From contig SLIW01000217.1 of the NCBI GenBank assembly GCA_007135435.1, positions 1-7,067 of the forward strand: a stretch of DNA of 7,067 nt, in the 5' to 3' direction. Below are positions 1 to 5,489 of the stretch, in pieces (the first letter of the stretch is position 1; each line of letters opens with the position of its first letter). The DNA is from Natronomonas sp. GTDB taxonomy: Archaea > Halobacteriota > Halobacteria > Halobacteriales > Haloarculaceae. A model generated the notes under the pieces. It searched no databases and was not told where the DNA came from. It saw nothing but the letters and a program-made list of their open reading frames with translations. The position numbers and the translations under genes were made by a program.

Positions 1-70
1 ACTCCCGCGCGAGGATCGGGAAGTCCCCCCGTAGGTGCTCGACGTCGAGCGGCGGTGCCTGGTGGCTCAT
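1..70 (-). CDS. SufS-like cysteine desulfurase, N-terminal fragment (cut by window edge)
   Basis: The minus strand opens with ATG at 68-70 and stays open for 23 codons to the window edge. The peptide contains LDVEHLRGDFPILARE. I recognise this as the usual start of SufS/class V aminotransferase-fold cysteine desulfurases, where an L-D-V-x-x-x-R-x-D-F-P-I-L stretch precedes the first core helix. Such enzymes are cytosolic PLP enzymes that remove sulfur from cysteine for Fe-S cluster assembly. The PLP lysine and active-site cysteine would lie outside the window, so function cannot be confirmed. A weak AGGT lies 3 nt upstream of the ATG. The gene is divergent from the Bat-like regulator and shares its 220-bp upstream region. 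A related class V aminotransferase is the main alternative. Confidence 0.62.
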   Translation of the reverse strand, partial: MSHQAPPLDVEHLRGDFPILARE

Positions 71-290
71 TACCTGGTCTGGGGGTTCGAGGCTGGTTAC
101 TCCTTCGGTCCGGGACGCCGTAGGACGGAGACGACGCAGGGACGCTCGAGACCGTTCTCGCAGACGAGCGGTAGGTCGCGATTCCACACGATATCAGCGG
201 ACCGAGCGTTCACACGCCACCGACGAACGGTGGCCGACCGCGATCCGTCATCCCTCTCCGTTTTTATCTCCCGCCTTCCGTACGTCGGGT
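71..290. other. Divergent intergenic promoter region
   Basis: This 220-bp gap separates the minus-strand desulfurase start from the plus-strand Bat-like gene. It holds the TATA element of the plus gene (261-267) and a perfect 7-bp stem with a 5-nt loop, GCCACCG/CGGTGGC at 216-234. The stem sits upstream of that TATA box and could be an operator, but a stem this short is expected by chance in 7 kb. I see no clear TATA box for the minus gene and no small gene. Confidence 0.5.
261..267 (+). promoter_or_regulatory. TATA box of the Bat-like gene, leaderless
   Basis: TTTTTAT is the most AT-rich stretch of the surrounding GC-rich gap and is centred 27 nt before the A of ATG 291. That spacing places transcription initiation at or next to the start codon, so the mRNA is probably leaderless, as is common in haloarchaea. 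No Shine-Dalgarno sequence precedes the ATG, which agrees. Confidence 0.65.
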
Positions 291-950
291 ATGAGCATCT
301 TCGCGGAGTTCCACCTCCAGTCGGAGGCGATGGCGTTCGCCCGGACGCTCGCCGCGCTCCCGGACGCCGTCGTCGAGATCGAGCGCGTCGCCGCCAGCGA
401 GCGCGTCCTCACCCCGTACTTCTGGGTCTCGGAGGTCCAACTCGAGGCGTTCGAGGCGGCCGCCGGCGACGATCCGTCGGTCCGGAACCTGCACCGCATC
501 GATCGCTTCGAGGAGACCGGGCTCTACCGGGCGGAGTGGATCGAGGAGATGGAGGACATGACCTACACGCTGCTGGACTTCGCGTCGGTGGTCCTCAGCG
601 CGACCGCGACCCACGAGCGCTGGGAGATCGAGCTCCGCTTCGAGGACACAGACCAGCTCTCCACCTTCCAGGAGTTCGTCGACGAGTACGACGTCGACGT
701 GACGGTCAGACGGCTCTTCGAGGCGACCCAGCCGCTGACCGGCAGCCAGTACGGCCTGACCGAGAAGCAACAGGAGGCGCTCGTGTCCGCCTGGGAGGCG
801 GGCTACTTCGAGACGCCGCGTCGGGCGACCCTCACGGAGATCGCCGACGGGCTCGGCATCACCCAGCAGTCGCTGTCGAACCGCCTGCGTCGCGGCCACG
901 GGTCGCTCATCGCCAACACCCTCACCATCCAGCGTCCGACCGGGGAGTGA
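291..950 (+). CDS. Bat-type HTH_10 transcriptional regulator
   Basis: This 219-aa protein has the two-part build of short bacterio-opsin-activator-like (Bat) regulators. Residues 1 to about 145 match the BAT-associated domain: an F-x-L start, ALPDAVVEIERV, PYFWV, then a WEIELRF strand and a L-x-x-F-Q-x-F helix. Residues about 155-207 form the HTH_10 domain, beginning LTEKQQEAL and holding the recognition region EIADGLGITQQSLSNRLRRG. Such proteins are cytosolic DNA-binding regulators, abundant in haloarchaea. The PAS/GAF sensor modules of full-length Bat are absent, so the N-terminal domain would have to sense the signal or partner. ATG 291 is chosen because a TATA box lies 27 nt upstream and the BAT domain begins immediately. 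Codon use is strongly GC-biased and typical of the host. The regulon is unknown. The neighbouring desulfurase is divergent and could share control, but nothing in the sequence shows it. Confidence 0.9.
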   Translation: MSIFAEFHLQSEAMAFARTLAALPDAVVEIERVAASERVLTPYFWVSEVQLEAFEAAAGDDPSVRNLHRIDRFEETGLYRAEWIEEMEDMTYTLLDFASVVLSATATHERWEIELRFEDTDQLSTFQEFVDEYDVDVTVRRLFEATQPLTGSQYGLTEKQQEALVSAWEAGYFETPRRATLTEIADGLGITQQSLSNRLRRGHGSLIANTLTIQRPTGE

Positions 951-1256
951 CGAGTCGGGGGTACCCGCCGAGCTGACGATTCGGTCGGCCGTTCGAGGCG
1001 TCATGGCACTCGTGGTCCACCCGAGTCGCACGTTCGAAAACACACGTAGGAAGCGACAGAGGCACGTCCTTTCGGGTGGACGTAGACCGGTATCGACCTG
1101 GTAACCGTCGACACGGTCGTGAGGCTCCACCTCGCCGGCGATGAGCCAGCCACAAGCTATGAGCCAGCCACAAGCTATGAGCCAGCCACACACAGGCGGC
1201 GCTCACGAACAGGAGTCCGACGTTCGGAGAACGACGAGGAAGCCGGTATCCCGACC
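951..1256. other. Convergent intergenic region
   Basis: This gap lies between the 3' ends of the Bat-like gene (plus) and the FAD oxidoreductase (minus). It contains the 18-bp tandem repeat at about 1141-1190. It also has a 10-bp inverted repeat (1015-1024 with 1072-1081, 47-nt loop), which could be chance. I see no T-rich terminator and no convincing small gene. Confidence 0.5.
1141..1190. repeat. 18-bp tandem repeat, 2.8 copies
   Basis: The unit ATGAGCCAGCCACAAGCT occurs perfectly at 1141-1158 and 1159-1176. The first 14 bases recur at 1177-1190. The period is a multiple of three, so each strand carries an open repetitive peptide (MSQPQA on plus, WLAHSL on minus). The plus-strand frame starting here runs on into the antisense of the oxidoreductase, so I do not call it a gene. 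Slippage-type expansion in an intergenic region is the simplest reading. Confidence 0.9.
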
Positions 1257-2657
1257 TCAGTCCGCCGGCTCGATGTTCTGGTTCACGTGGAAGACGTTGT
1301 CGGGATCGTACCGGGCCTTGACGGCACCAAGCCGCTCGAAGTTGTCACCGTAGGTTGCCCGGACCCGCTCCTCGCCCTCGTCCATCATGAAGTTGATGTA
1401 GGAACCGCCTGCCGAGTGCTCGTGCAGCGCCTGCCAGTACTCGCGAGCCCACTCCCTGATCGTCTCGCGCTTGGCCGGGTCTGGATCGACCCCGGCGATG
1501 ACCATCGACCAGGTCGCGTCGCGGTAGTTCCACGCCGTCTCGTCGTCGTCGACGCGGTGGACGGCGCCGTCGATCGGGTAGAGGTGCATCGTCGACTTCG
1601 CCGTCGGGACCTCCCCGAAGCGGACGTGCTCGGCGATCGCCTCGTCGCTCAGCTCCCGCACGAAGTCGCCCTTCCAGTACCACTGGTCACCCGACGGGTA
1701 CAGGTCGTCGAACATGGACTGGATCGCGGGATACGGCATCTCCCCGACGTGCTCGAACAGCGGTTCGGCGACGTCGCGCGCCGGCTGGAGCACCTCCTCG
1801 GCGTCGGCGGCCGGTCCCGTGTAGCACCAGAGCAGTCCGCAGACCTTCTCCCCGTGGAGCTCCTCCGGGAAGGGAGCGCCGGGCACCTCGGCGGTCAGGT
1901 AGAACGCGTAGACGTCCTCGGGCGCCTCCGGGAGCCACTCGCGGTACCACCGCATCGTGGTCTCCAGCTCGTCGATCGGCCAGAACATGGGTCCGCCGAC
2001 GACCGTGTCCACCGGGTGGAGCTGGAACTCGAACGACGTGACCACCCCGAAGTTGCCGCCGCCCCCACGGAGCGCCCAGAACAGGTCCGGGTGCTCGTCC
2101 TCGCTGGCGTGGACGAGTCGACCGTCGGCCAGAACCACGTCGGCGCTCAGCAGGTTGTCGATCGTGAGTCCGTACTTCCGGGTCAGATAGCCGTGTCCAC
2201 CGCCGAGGGTCAGTCCGCCGACGCCGGTGGTCGAGATGACCCCGCTGACGGTCGCCAGCCCGAACGCGTGGGCGGCGTGGTCGACGTCACCCCAGGTACA
2301 TCCCGGCTCGACGCGAACGGTCCTCGCGTCGGGATCGACGCGGATCCCCGTCATGTCGGAGAGGTCGACGACCAGTCCGTCGTCCACGCTCGCCAGACCG
2401 GGGCCGCTGTGGCCGCCGCTACGGATCGCGACGTCGAGGTCGTGTTCGCGCGCGAAGTTCACCGACGCGACGACGTCCGCTACGTTCGCACACTTCGCGA
2501 TCGCACCTGGCCGCTTGTCGATCATCGCGTTGTGGAGCGAGCGCGCGTCGTCGAAGTCCGGGTCGTCCGGCTGGATCAGTTCGCCTCGGAACGCCTCCTG
2601 AAAGTTCTCCAGAGCTGTCTCGTCACCATCTTTGAGTTGTCGTACTGTGGTTGCCAT
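1257..2657 (-). CDS. FAD-binding oxidoreductase, berberine bridge enzyme-like
   Basis: This 466-aa protein is a complete VAO/PCMH-superfamily flavoenzyme. The FAD-binding (FAD_binding_4) domain spans about residues 48-210. RSGGHS at 79-84 supplies the histidine (His83) that covalently binds the FAD 8-alpha position in this family, and GVGGLTLGGGHGYLTRKYG (145-163) is the second FAD-contacting stretch. A central substrate domain follows. The C-terminal berberine-bridge (BBE) segment lies at about 417-463 and ends YDPDNVFHVNQNI. In bicovalent members a cysteine occupies the position filled here by Ile141 (GVISTTG), so only the histidyl bond is expected. Family members oxidise alcohols, sugars or amine-type substrates with O2 as acceptor; the substrate cannot be read from the sequence. 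No signal peptide is seen, so it is probably cytosolic. ATG 2657 is supported by GAGGT six nt upstream. The upstream regulator has the same orientation but is 247 bp away. Confidence 0.93.
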   Translation of the reverse strand: MATTVRQLKDGDETALENFQEAFRGELIQPDDPDFDDARSLHNAMIDKRPGAIAKCANVADVVASVNFAREHDLDVAIRSGGHSGPGLASVDDGLVVDLSDMTGIRVDPDARTVRVEPGCTWGDVDHAAHAFGLATVSGVISTTGVGGLTLGGGHGYLTRKYGLTIDNLLSADVVLADGRLVHASEDEHPDLFWALRGGGGNFGVVTSFEFQLHPVDTVVGGPMFWPIDELETTMRWYREWLPEAPEDVYAFYLTAEVPGAPFPEELHGEKVCGLLWCYTGPAADAEEVLQPARDVAEPLFEHVGEMPYPAIQSMFDDLYPSGDQWYWKGDFVRELSDEAIAEHVRFGEVPTAKSTMHLYPIDGAVHRVDDDETAWNYRDATWSMVIAGVDPDPAKRETIREWAREYWQALHEHSAGGSYINFMMDEGEERVRATYGDNFERLGAVKARYDPDNVFHVNQNIEPAD

Positions 2658-2904
2658 GGCTGGACCTCATCCCGCACGCTCGACTCGCCACTGCCCCCGC
2701 CTAGCAGGAAGAGCGTCATCTGTCCTTTGGCGTACGACACGTTAACTGTTCCCACCATTTGCGTCGCCGGTGCACGCCGGGCGACCCGGTTAACGATCCC
2801 GGGGGTACCCAGCACCGTCGCCGATCACGGAGAATGGAACACGGTTAGACCAGGACCGTTGGGCACCATCACGGGAGATCGCCACAGCGACACGGAGCGT
2901 GCCC
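2658..2904. other. Upstream region of the FAD oxidoreductase
   Basis: This 247-bp gap separates two minus-strand genes. It carries the oxidoreductase ribosome site at 2664-2668 and an AT-richer patch around 2735-2760 (including GTTAAC) where a promoter could lie. No clean TATA box is visible. The minus frame crossing it stays open but has no gene-like protein, so I regard it as non-coding. Confidence 0.4.
2664..2668 (-). promoter_or_regulatory. Shine-Dalgarno site of the FAD oxidoreductase
   Basis: On the minus strand GAGGT stands six nt before ATG 2657 and matches the haloarchaeal consensus GGAGGTGA. It fixes the start and implies a 5' leader rather than leaderless translation. Confidence 0.7.
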
Positions 2905-3456
2905 TCACCCGAACAGCTTGTCCTTCTTGCGTTCGTCCAGCGCCGAGACCTCCTTTCGGAGGTCCGCGATATCGGCCTGCAGGGTCTCCACCGCGCTCGC
3001 CATCGTCGCCCCGTCCGCCGCCTCTCGGACCTCGGCGTGGTCTCCGACCCGCTCGTCCAGCGCGTAGTCCAGCGCCGCGAGGCCCTCCTCGAGGCGGTCG
3101 ACCGTCTCGGCGAGGTCGTCGAGGCGATCGCGCAGGTGGTTGACCTGCGTGCTGAGTTGCGTCACGTCGCTCGTCACGGGGGCGTCGGCGAGCTCGAACA
3201 GTCCGGCGTCGACGTGCGACCGGGCCGACGCGGTAAGCGTGTGGGTCTTCGGCGGCGTCCGCGAGCCCGTCGGTTCGCCAGTCCGGACCTCGATCAGCCC
3301 GTACTCCCGAAGCTTCTCGCGGCGGTACGCGACCTGGCTGTTGCTCAACCCGGTCACCTCCCGGATCTCCGAGGTCGTGGCCTCGCCCTCTCGGTCGTCG
3401 ATCACGCGGAGCATGTCGACGCTCTTCGGATCGAGCTCGTCCAGTAGCTGTTGCAA
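2905..3456 (-). CDS. Winged-helix DNA-binding protein with C-terminal coiled coil
   Basis: This 183-aa protein has a winged helix-turn-helix at about residues 8-80: LDPKSVDMLRVI (helix 1), TTSEIREVTGLSNSQVAYRREKL (HTH), then a wing around YGLIEVRTGE. Residues about 97-135 follow a heptad pattern rich in Leu, Val, Asp and Arg, and a second helical stretch at about 153-178 ends in a lysine-rich tail (ERKKDKLFG). It is probably a cytosolic dimeric transcription regulator, with the coiled coil as dimer or partner interface. I cannot name a family beyond a MarR/ArsR-like winged helix. The start is uncertain. TTG at 3456 is the only usual start codon before the in-frame stop at 3472-3474, with AGGTGA 15 nt upstream. 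The next choice, ATG at residue 15, would cut helix 1. Two GTTGGT repeats near the expected transcription start suggest autoregulation. The oxidoreductase downstream is a possible target (inference). Confidence 0.82.
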   Translation of the reverse strand: MQQLLDELDPKSVDMLRVIDDREGEATTSEIREVTGLSNSQVAYRREKLREYGLIEVRTGEPTGSRTPPKTHTLTASARSHVDAGLFELADAPVTSDVTQLSTQVNHLRDRLDDLAETVDRLEEGLAALDYALDERVGDHAEVREAADGATMASAVETLQADIADLRKEVSALDERKKDKLFG

Positions 3457-3471
3457 CGTGGTGATAGATGG

Positions 3472-3507
3472 TCACCTGTTGGTTAGGGGTTGGTCGGATC
3501 CTATAAA
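3472..3507 (-). promoter_or_regulatory. Promoter and possible operator of the winged-helix gene
   Basis: Read on the minus strand, a TATA box (TTTATA) covers 3502-3507, putting the transcription start near 3478-3480. Two plus-strand GTTGGT copies lie at 3478-3483 and 3489-3494, 11 bp (about one helical turn) apart. They fill the space between TATA box and transcription start, where archaeal repressors often bind. AGGTGA at 3472-3477 is a possible ribosome site for the TTG start. Confidence 0.5.
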
Positions 3508-3554
3508 ACTTCCTTACTCTACAGCGCGTAGCTTTACCCAAGTATTGACGCTTG

Positions 3555-3721
3555 ATTCTATAGCATGTCTCGCCAGGGACCGCCGTTCCGACCGGGGACC
3601 GCCGGCTAACGGTCACTCCATTCTGATTTCCGGCCATCGGACACCAGTCATCGCGGACCGATCCGTGGGCGTCTCCTGTGAGTCCGTCCAGACCCTTTAC
3701 CTGCGCTTTATTCTATAGCAT
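3555..3721. repeat. 12-bp direct repeat pair, 155 bp apart
   Basis: ATTCTATAGCAT occurs exactly at 3555-3566 and 3710-3721. Extending to 17 bases (TT-N-ATTCTATAGCAT-N-T) leaves two mismatches. An exact 12-mer pair is unlikely by chance within one gap, though AT-rich promoter-like words recur more easily. The copies could be duplicated promoter elements (each contains CTATAG) or the ends of a small lost insertion. Confidence 0.75.
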
Positions 3722-3842
3722 TTAGAAAACACCGTCCAGAGATGGTATTATCTACGGCCATAATTGACAGACGTCTGAGATTTATCTGACCTGGAAAGTT
3801 TTCGATCGTTCACGGAATGAATCGGGAGACACGATAATCCGG

Positions 3843-3848
3843 ATATAT
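3843..3848 (+). promoter_or_regulatory. TATA box of the DUF7344-type gene
   Basis: ATATAT within GGATATATCG lies about 26 nt before 3872, the expected transcription start. This gives a short leader of about 19 nt ahead of ATG 3891. No Shine-Dalgarno match is seen in that leader. Confidence 0.5.
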
Positions 3849-3890
3849 CGCCGTCGACCCGGCCAGTACACATGCAACACGGGACCGAAA

Positions 3891-4229
3891 ATGACAGAGA
3901 AACTTTCAGAGACCGAGTGCTTCGCACTGCTGGGGAACCGACGGAGGCTCCTGGCTGTGCAGATCCTCAGAGAACAGTGTGCCGAGTACCTCTCGATGTG
4001 CGAACTGGCCGAAGGGGTCGCCGAACGCGCACACGACGATCCCACGGCTACCGAACGACACGAGGTCCACCTCAGCCTCTATCACACCCACATCCCCCGG
4101 CTCGAACAGGCCGACGTCGTGGCGTACGACCGGGACGACGATTCGGTGGCGATCCGCCCGAACGCCGAGACACTCATGCCGTTCATCGCGCAACTGACGG
4201 AGGACGATCTGGCTGCGTGCGACACGTAG
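3891..4229 (+). CDS. DUF7344-type winged-helix protein
   Basis: This 112-aa acidic protein has the layout of the haloarchaeal DUF7344 family of ArsR-like winged helices. It starts with a short E-x-F-x-L-L-G-N-R-R-R-L helix (residues 8-20) and then ILREQ. A second helix holds the ELAEGVAER segment (38-46). The R-x-x-V-H-L-S-L-Y-H-T-H-I-P-R-L signature follows at about 56-71, with a wing around VVAYDRDDDSVAIRP (76-90). The R-x-x-VHLSLYHTHIPRL block is the best identifier. Such proteins are taken to be small cytosolic transcription regulators; targets and ligands are not known from the sequence. There is no membrane segment. ATG 3891 is the only start consistent with the domain edge; upstream in-frame codons carry no start codon. 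Three cysteines (10, 30 and 37) lie in the N-terminal half, plus one at 110. They do not form a recognisable metal motif. It is alone, with 319 bp to the next gene. Confidence 0.85.
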   Translation: MTEKLSETECFALLGNRRRLLAVQILREQCAEYLSMCELAEGVAERAHDDPTATERHEVHLSLYHTHIPRLEQADVVAYDRDDDSVAIRPNAETLMPFIAQLTEDDLAACDT

Positions 4230-4548
4230 CGGTCCAGGATTTGGGAGAGGGCCACCCGAACCGGATGCCCATTCCGAACAGACAGCCGATCGGCGCGAAT
4301 CCGTCGATGCTACCTCCGACCACCCGCGATATCACCGGGCGACGTTCGTTCATCGTTTTCCCAGGAACACGACCGATCCTTCACGAATCCAGTGAACCCG
4401 CCGACCGGTCGCCGAGACTGTATTGCGAAGAGTTAACGTGTACCAAGGCCAATACGATGGGAGTGTTCTTCGGCGCCGGCGAACGGCCACGGTGAACGGT
4501 CACGGTGAACGACCACGGTGGACGGTGCCGACGAGCTCTCACCCACCT
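4230..4548. other. Intergenic region upstream of the DUF1059 gene
   Basis: The gap of 319 bp holds a 13-bp tandem repeat (4481-4519) and a modestly AT-rich stretch around 4421-4455 with GTTAACGTG that may contain the promoter. No Shine-Dalgarno sequence precedes ATG 4549. No convincing small gene or terminator is visible. Confidence 0.45.
4481..4519. repeat. 13-bp tandem repeat, three copies
   Basis: GAACGGCCACGGT (4481-4493), GAACGGTCACGGT (4494-4506) and GAACGACCACGGT (4507-4519) follow each other directly and differ at one or two positions. A partial fourth unit (GGACGGT) continues to about 4526. The array ends 29 nt before ATG 4549, within the presumed leader or core promoter region. It could be a set of protein-binding sites or a simple expansion. 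Confidence 0.85.
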
Positions 4549-4722
4549 ATGGCTAACGCACACAAGCTCGACTGCGAATCGGTATCGGACACGTGCCGGT
4601 TCATCATCCAGTCGGAGAACGAGGAGGAGGCGGTCGAACTGGCGATGAGACACATGAAAGAGACGCACGGCACGGAGCTCACCGAAGAGGAGCTGCTGAA
4701 CGACCACATGCAGGTTGTCTGA
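4549..4722 (+). CDS. DUF1059 family small protein
   Basis: This 57-aa protein matches the compact DUF1059 family, described as predicted small metal-binding proteins of about 55-60 residues. Visible features are the K-L-D-C-E start (Cys9), Cys16 within SDTCRFIIQSENEEEAVELA, and the helix ending H-M-K-E-T-H-G (His35 and His40), then an acidic LTEEEL segment. Cys and His pairs at these places are what one expects for metal coordination, but binding is inferred, not shown. It is cytosolic and strongly acidic. ATG 4549 is chosen over an upstream in-frame TTG because it gives the family length and because the extension would translate the 13-bp tandem repeat into a basic, unrelated peptide. Its role is unknown. 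Confidence 0.85.
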   Translation: MANAHKLDCESVSDTCRFIIQSENEEEAVELAMRHMKETHGTELTEEELLNDHMQVV

Positions 4723-4723
4723 C

Positions 4724-4954
4724 GAACGACGCCCGCAGTGGCGCGATGACGACCGGTTCGTCGACCGCGTTGATCCGGCTCGTCGAGAGGGATCGAGGTG
4801 GACGGTGACCCCCGAGCACAGCAGGGAGCTCGTCGATGGTGGTTCATCGAGTTCTGGAGCGAGCTGAACCCGGATATCGCCGTCGTAGCTCGGCCAGGAG
4901 GACTACCTGCGGGCATTGCGACGGCTCGGCCTTGCCGAACCACCGATCGAGTGA
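4724..4954 (+). pseudogene. Decayed small gene with two compensating frameshifts
   Basis: Three reading-frame pieces join into one plausible protein tail. The first frame gives RFVDRVDPARREGSRW and then TVTPEHSRELVD, ending near 4837. A one-base loss there moves to the next frame, which reads WWFIEFWSELNPDIAVVAR (4837 to about 4893). A one-base gain near 4891-4895 restores the original frame, which reads QEDYLRALRRLGLAEPPIE and stops with TGA at 4952-4954. Each piece has amphipathic, haloarchaeal-looking sequence and the pieces abut with no gap, which a random frame would not do. No ATG is obvious; GTG 4805 is a possible start of a short version (about 49 codons). I do not recognise the family. 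The alternative to decay is a pair of sequencing errors, in which case the gene is intact. Confidence 0.45.
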
Positions 4955-5323
4955 CCACGTCCGACCTCGGTCGGTCCGGCCCGGCGTGTCCGTACGCCGA
5001 GGGGAGGCCGACGAGTATCCCCTCGTGACTTCTCGTCGTCAGCGACCGCCGCCCACGGTGAGGCGGGCACAGCTCGGAAGGACCAGGTCGATACGGTCCG
5101 GGAGGGTTCCCTCGTAATCGAACATGCTGACGGCGACCACGACCACCTCGTCGCCGCGAGTGCTGGGGGCCTTCGCCTCGCGTTCTAATCCGTTACGGAG
5201 AGGGTCGTCACAGTCCGTCTCGGCGGCGATCGACTGTATCCGTAACTACAGCGGGGGTAAGAATACGAATTTCACGAGGAAAACCGTCTTGGTCTCATTT
5301 GCTACAGACGTTGCTCGACAGGA
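4955..5323. other. Gene-remnant-like region, coding-like on both strands
   Basis: No intact gene is seen. On the minus strand 5039-5245 is open for 68 codons with high third-position GC. It contains a hydrophobic strand (DEVVVVAVSMFDYEG) followed by LPDRIDLVLPSCARL, but it lacks any start codon near its 5' end and is preceded in frame by TAG (5246-5248). On the plus strand the codon-aligned frame is open to TAA at 5186-5188 and also looks gene-like (REGSLVIEHADGDHDHLVAA), again without a start. GNC-rich codons make both strands look coding, so the true strand cannot be decided. Inverted repeats lie at 4998-5025 (CGAGGGGA/TCCCCTCG) and at 5192-5199 with 5239-5246 (GTTACGGA/TCCGTAAC). AT content rises after about 5245. 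Confidence 0.4.
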
Positions 5324-5464
5324 TCACTCGTCAGCAAGCGAATCGTAGATGTCGCGGTGCTCGTCGCGGTCAGCGCGTGCGACTCGAAGCACGAGCTCAC
5401 GCCGGATATCCGCCATGACCCTGTCGATTGGAGCTTCCCCATCCGCTCCCTCTTCTGCGGCCAT
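5324..5464 (-). CDS. 46-aa acidic protein, candidate antitoxin of the Doc toxin
   Basis: This small ORF begins at ATG 5464, 25 nt after the toxin stop codon on the same strand, and ends with TGA at 5324-5326. An in-frame TAA just upstream rules out a longer version. The peptide starts MAAEEGADGEAPIDRVMADI and continues as a charged helix (RRELVLRVARADRDEHRDIY) ending DSLADE. It has no cysteine and no membrane segment, and is predicted mostly helical. I do not recognise a family. Position and size suggest the antitoxin or a modulator of the Doc protein. The order would be toxin first, opposite to phd-doc. Its C-terminus SLADE has the S-x-x-x-E spacing of the Fic inhibitory helix motif (S/T-x-x-x-E-G/N) but lacks the final G/N. 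AGGT directly before the ATG is at best a weak ribosome site, so translational coupling is possible. Confidence 0.65.
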   Translation of the reverse strand: MAAEEGADGEAPIDRVMADIRRELVLRVARADRDEHRDIYDSLADE

Positions 5465-5489
5465 ACCTGCTCGTTATCGGTGGGTCGGG

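Larger units (their letters stand above)
3457..3890. other. 434-bp divergent regulatory gap with AT-rich patches
   Basis: The gap separates the minus-strand winged-helix gene from the plus-strand DUF7344-type gene. It holds a promoter for each, several other TATA-like patches (TTCTATAG at 3556-3563 and 3711-3718, ATTATC near 3750, TTTATC near 3782), a repeated 12-mer, and the perfect palindrome CAGACGTCTG at 3768-3777. It is clearly richer in A and T than its surroundings. I see no convincing small gene: the open frames crossing it on both strands lack haloarchaeal codon bias. Confidence 0.5.

Noticed and set aside
83..100. GGGTTCGAGGC resembling a tRNA T-loop
   Set aside because: No complementary T-stem, anticodon arm or CCA-side acceptor is present nearby.
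35..976. Long plus-strand open frame over the Bat-like gene
   Set aside because: Its protein is arginine- and proline-rich with no domain. It is the off-frame shadow of the GC-rich 291-950 gene.
1015..1081. 10-bp inverted repeat GTCCACCCGA/TCGGGTGGAC with a 47-nt loop
   Set aside because: A match of this length and spacing is roughly expected by chance in a 7-kb GC-rich window, and no T-run follows to suggest a terminator.
264..1193. Long minus-strand open frame antisense to the Bat-like gene
   Set aside because: It is codon-aligned antisense of a GNC-rich gene and has no recognisable domain. Its start lies in the 18-bp tandem repeat.
1141..1353. 70-aa plus-strand ORF beginning with the MSQPQA repeats
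   Set aside because: It has no ribosome site or TATA box. It runs into the antisense of the oxidoreductase 3' end and has no protein-like pattern after the repeats.
1119..3143. 674-codon plus-strand open frame
   Set aside because: It is antisense to the FAD oxidoreductase and the winged-helix gene, whose domains are unmistakable on the minus strand.
2825..3637. 270-codon minus-strand frame over the winged-helix gene
   Set aside because: It is an arginine-rich off-frame shadow of 2905-3456.
3872..4495. Plus-strand frame starting at ATG 3872 at the predicted transcription start
   Set aside because: It has good promoter spacing, but the protein is a shadow of the DUF7344-type gene and loses codon bias outside it.
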